Assembly (NCBI GenBank): GCA_046760785.1
Contig: JBHIET010000076.1
Span: 1-16,318 of the forward strand
Source of the DNA: JBHIET01 sp046760785
GTDB taxonomy: Bacteria > Chloroflexota > Anaerolineae > B4-G1
DNA length: 16,318 nucleotides
Direction of reading: 5' to 3'
In this document: piece after piece, positions 15,012-16,318 of the stretch
Numbering within the stretch: position 1 is the first letter of the stretch
Layout: every line of letters begins with the position of its first letter
Translations under genes and position numbers: made by a program
Notes under the pieces: model-generated
Told to the model about the DNA's origin: nothing
The model's input: only the letters and a program-made list of their open reading frames with translations
The model's database searches: none

Positions 15012-16202
15012 CTTTATTACTCCGTTCTCTCGTAATTGGGCGATGCGTTCCGTCGAATAGTCCAGGATCTCGCGCAGCACCTGGTCGGTGTGCTGGCCGT
15101 GCAAGGGCGGCGGCTCGAAGGGACCCTCGTCCATCGGTGGGGTCTTGACCGGGTTGCCGATGGAGCGCAGCCGTCCCACCGTGGGGTGCTCCATCTCGAC
15201 GACCATGTTCCGCGCCGCTACCTGGGGATCGGCAAAGAGCCGGTCCAGCGTGTTGATGGGGCCGGAGGGTACCTGGGCCTCGGCGAGCAACCGCAGCCAC
15301 TCGTCGCCGGGGCGGGTGCGAAAGATCCCCTCCAGGATGGGCACCAGCTCCTCGCGGTGATCGCGCCGGTGGTCGTTGTCGCAGAAGCGAGGATCGTCAA
15401 TCAGTTCCTCGATCCCCAGGACGCGGCAGAGGGCCTGCCAGAACTTTTCCACAAAGACGGCCACGACGATGTAGATGTCCTGGGTGGCAAAGGCCTGGTA
15501 GGGCACGACCGAAAGATGTCCGGAGCCCATCGGCCCCGGCACCCGGCCGTCGATCAGGTAATACTGCCCCACGTAAGTCAGCAGCGAGACGTTGGCGTCC
15601 ATCAGGCTCAACTCGATCTTGCGCCCCTCACCCGTCGTCTCGCGGGCGTAGAGCGCGGCGGAGATGGCGAACGCGGCGAAGAAACTGCCCGCCAGGTCGC
15701 CCATCGGGATGCCCATACGTACCGGCGGTCGGCCCGGCTCGCCGGTGATGGACATCGCCCCGCTGATGGCCTGAATCGCCAGGTCGAAGGCCGGGCGATC
15801 CCGGTAGGGGCCGTTCTCGCCGTAGCCGCTCAGCCCGCAGTAGATGATGCGAGGGTTGATCGCTTTGAGCGTGTCATAGTCGCACCCCAGCTTCTCCATC
15901 ACGCCCGGACGAAAGTTGTGAAAGACCACGTCCGAGACCCGCACCAGGTCGTAGAGCACCCGGCGGCCCTGCTCCTTCCGCACGTCCAGCGCCACGCTCT
16001 TTTTGTTGCGGTTGATGGCCATAAAGTAGGCGCTCTCGCCCTCGACAAAGGGCGGTCCCAAGAGCCGGGTGCGATCTCCTACCTCGAGCTGCTCGATCTT
16101 GATCATCTCCGCGCCCAGGTCGCCCAGCAGCATCGAGCCGTACCCCCCGGCCAGCATCTGGGCCATGTCCACGACGCGGACGCCATCTAGCATTGGTTGC
16201 AT
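15009..16202 (-). CDS. Class III (CaiB/BaiF family) CoA-transferase
   Basis: The 397-residue enzyme moves CoA from an acyl-CoA donor to a carboxylate. The N-terminus (LDGVRVVDMAQMLAGGYGSMLLGDLGAEMIKIE) and NRNKKSVALDV are diagnostic, and the catalytic aspartate of the family is at position 169 (PMGDLAGSF), as in formyl-CoA transferase. Length is typical. I chose ATG 16202 with GGGAG 7 nt upstream; a second ATG three codons later is possible. It leads the hyu operon, 71 bp before hyuA, and would activate or recycle the acid made or used by HyuA/HyuB. The acyl specificity cannot be read from the sequence. Confidence 0.93.
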   Translation of the reverse strand: MQPMLDGVRVVDMAQMLAGGYGSMLLGDLGAEMIKIEQLEVGDRTRLLGPPFVEGESAYFMAINRNKKSVALDVRKEQGRRVLYDLVRVSDVVFHNFRPGVMEKLGCDYDTLKAINPRIIYCGLSGYGENGPYRDRPAFDLAIQAISGAMSITGEPGRPPVRMGIPMGDLAGSFFAAFAISAALYARETTGEGRKIELSLMDANVSLLTYVGQYYLIDGRVPGPMGSGHLSVVPYQAFATQDIYIVVAVFVEKFWQALCRVLGIEELIDDPRFCDNDHRRDHREELVPILEGIFRTRPGDEWLRLLAEAQVPSGPINTLDRLFADPQVAARNMVVEMEHPTVGRLRSIGNPVKTPPMDEGPFEPPPLHGQHTDQVLREILDYSTERIAQLRENGVIK

Positions 16203-16270
16203 TGTTCGACTCCCAGGTTTTTTGAAAGCGTGACCGGCAATATCTTCTCGAATTCGTTACTATCTTGACA

Positions 16271-16299
16271 ATGTTAGATTAACATAACGATTCTCTAAA
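16271..16299 (-). promoter_or_regulatory. Promoter and operator candidate of the CoA-transferase/hyu operon
   Basis: On the minus strand, TTTAGA (16294-16299), 17 bp, TAACAT (16271-16276) form a weak promoter about 70 bp upstream of the start. A perfect inverted repeat, ATGTTA-gat-TAACAT (16271-16285), covers the -10 box and adjoining spacer, a typical repressor position. It reads as ATGT-N7-ACAT, close to but one base shorter than the PadR consensus. The remaining leader (16203-16270) shows no gene. Confidence 0.4.
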
Positions 16300-16318
16300 T
16301 TGCTCCAAGCCCCCGTCT

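Noticed and set aside
15036..16190. Plus-strand open frame opposite the CoA-transferase
   Set aside because: It lies entirely within the opposite strand of a convincing gene with an intact catalytic Asp169.

Overview
The window (16,318 bp, high GC) looks like a chromosomal segment from a Chloroflexota bacterium, probably Anaerolineae, or a metagenomic contig of that kind. This is inference from the content: tandem 7-bp repeats that encode stretches such as QHETRNTQ when read through, the short GCCCTTCGAC...GCTCAGGGC palindromic repeat inside genes, a bacterial GH3-like adenylating enzyme, a PadR-controlled ECF transporter and an N-methylhydantoinase-type operon. No rRNA, tRNA or CRISPR array was seen.

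Layout. (1) 1-1541: a promoter-like site with an internal palindrome (142-170), followed at once by a decayed insertion sequence (about 187-1541). Its DDE transposase is broken by at least four frame disruptions, yet all three catalytic acidic residues can still be recovered. (2) 1668-3872, plus strand: a probable operon of an aldo/keto reductase, a DUF362 protein with two C-terminal 4Fe-4S motifs, and a small two-helix membrane protein. (3) 3908-6687: two LiaI/LiaF-like membrane proteins on the minus strand flank a plus-strand GH3-family acyl-adenylating enzyme. One of the membrane proteins carries a strict 21-residue repeat in its extracytoplasmic part.

(4) 6870-10210, minus strand: a self-contained uptake operon. 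A strong sigma70-type promoter (TTGACT-N17-TATAAT) drives a PadR-like repressor, a fused double ABC ATPase, an S-type membrane component and an EcfT-like component. The starts of the ATPase and S genes overlap the preceding stop codon. The layout resembles YkoEDC-type ECF transporters; the substrate cannot be read from the sequence. (5) 10236-16202, minus strand: a catabolic operon of a class III CoA-transferase (Asp169 present), HyuA, a truncated four-helix-bundle gene, HyuB and a V4R-domain protein, with a palindromic operator candidate upstream.

HyuA and HyuB would form an ATP-dependent cyclic-amide hydrolase or carboxylase. The CoA-transferase may activate or process the acid, and the V4R protein may bind or sense a small molecule. 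The ECF operon immediately downstream could import the substrate or a cofactor. That functional linkage is a hypothesis.

The most unusual structural feature is a set of 7-bp-period tandem repeats at five separate places, in three sequence families. Two of them form long inverted-repeat hairpins between the hyu-operon genes, and they supply stop codons or C-terminal codons to neighbouring genes.
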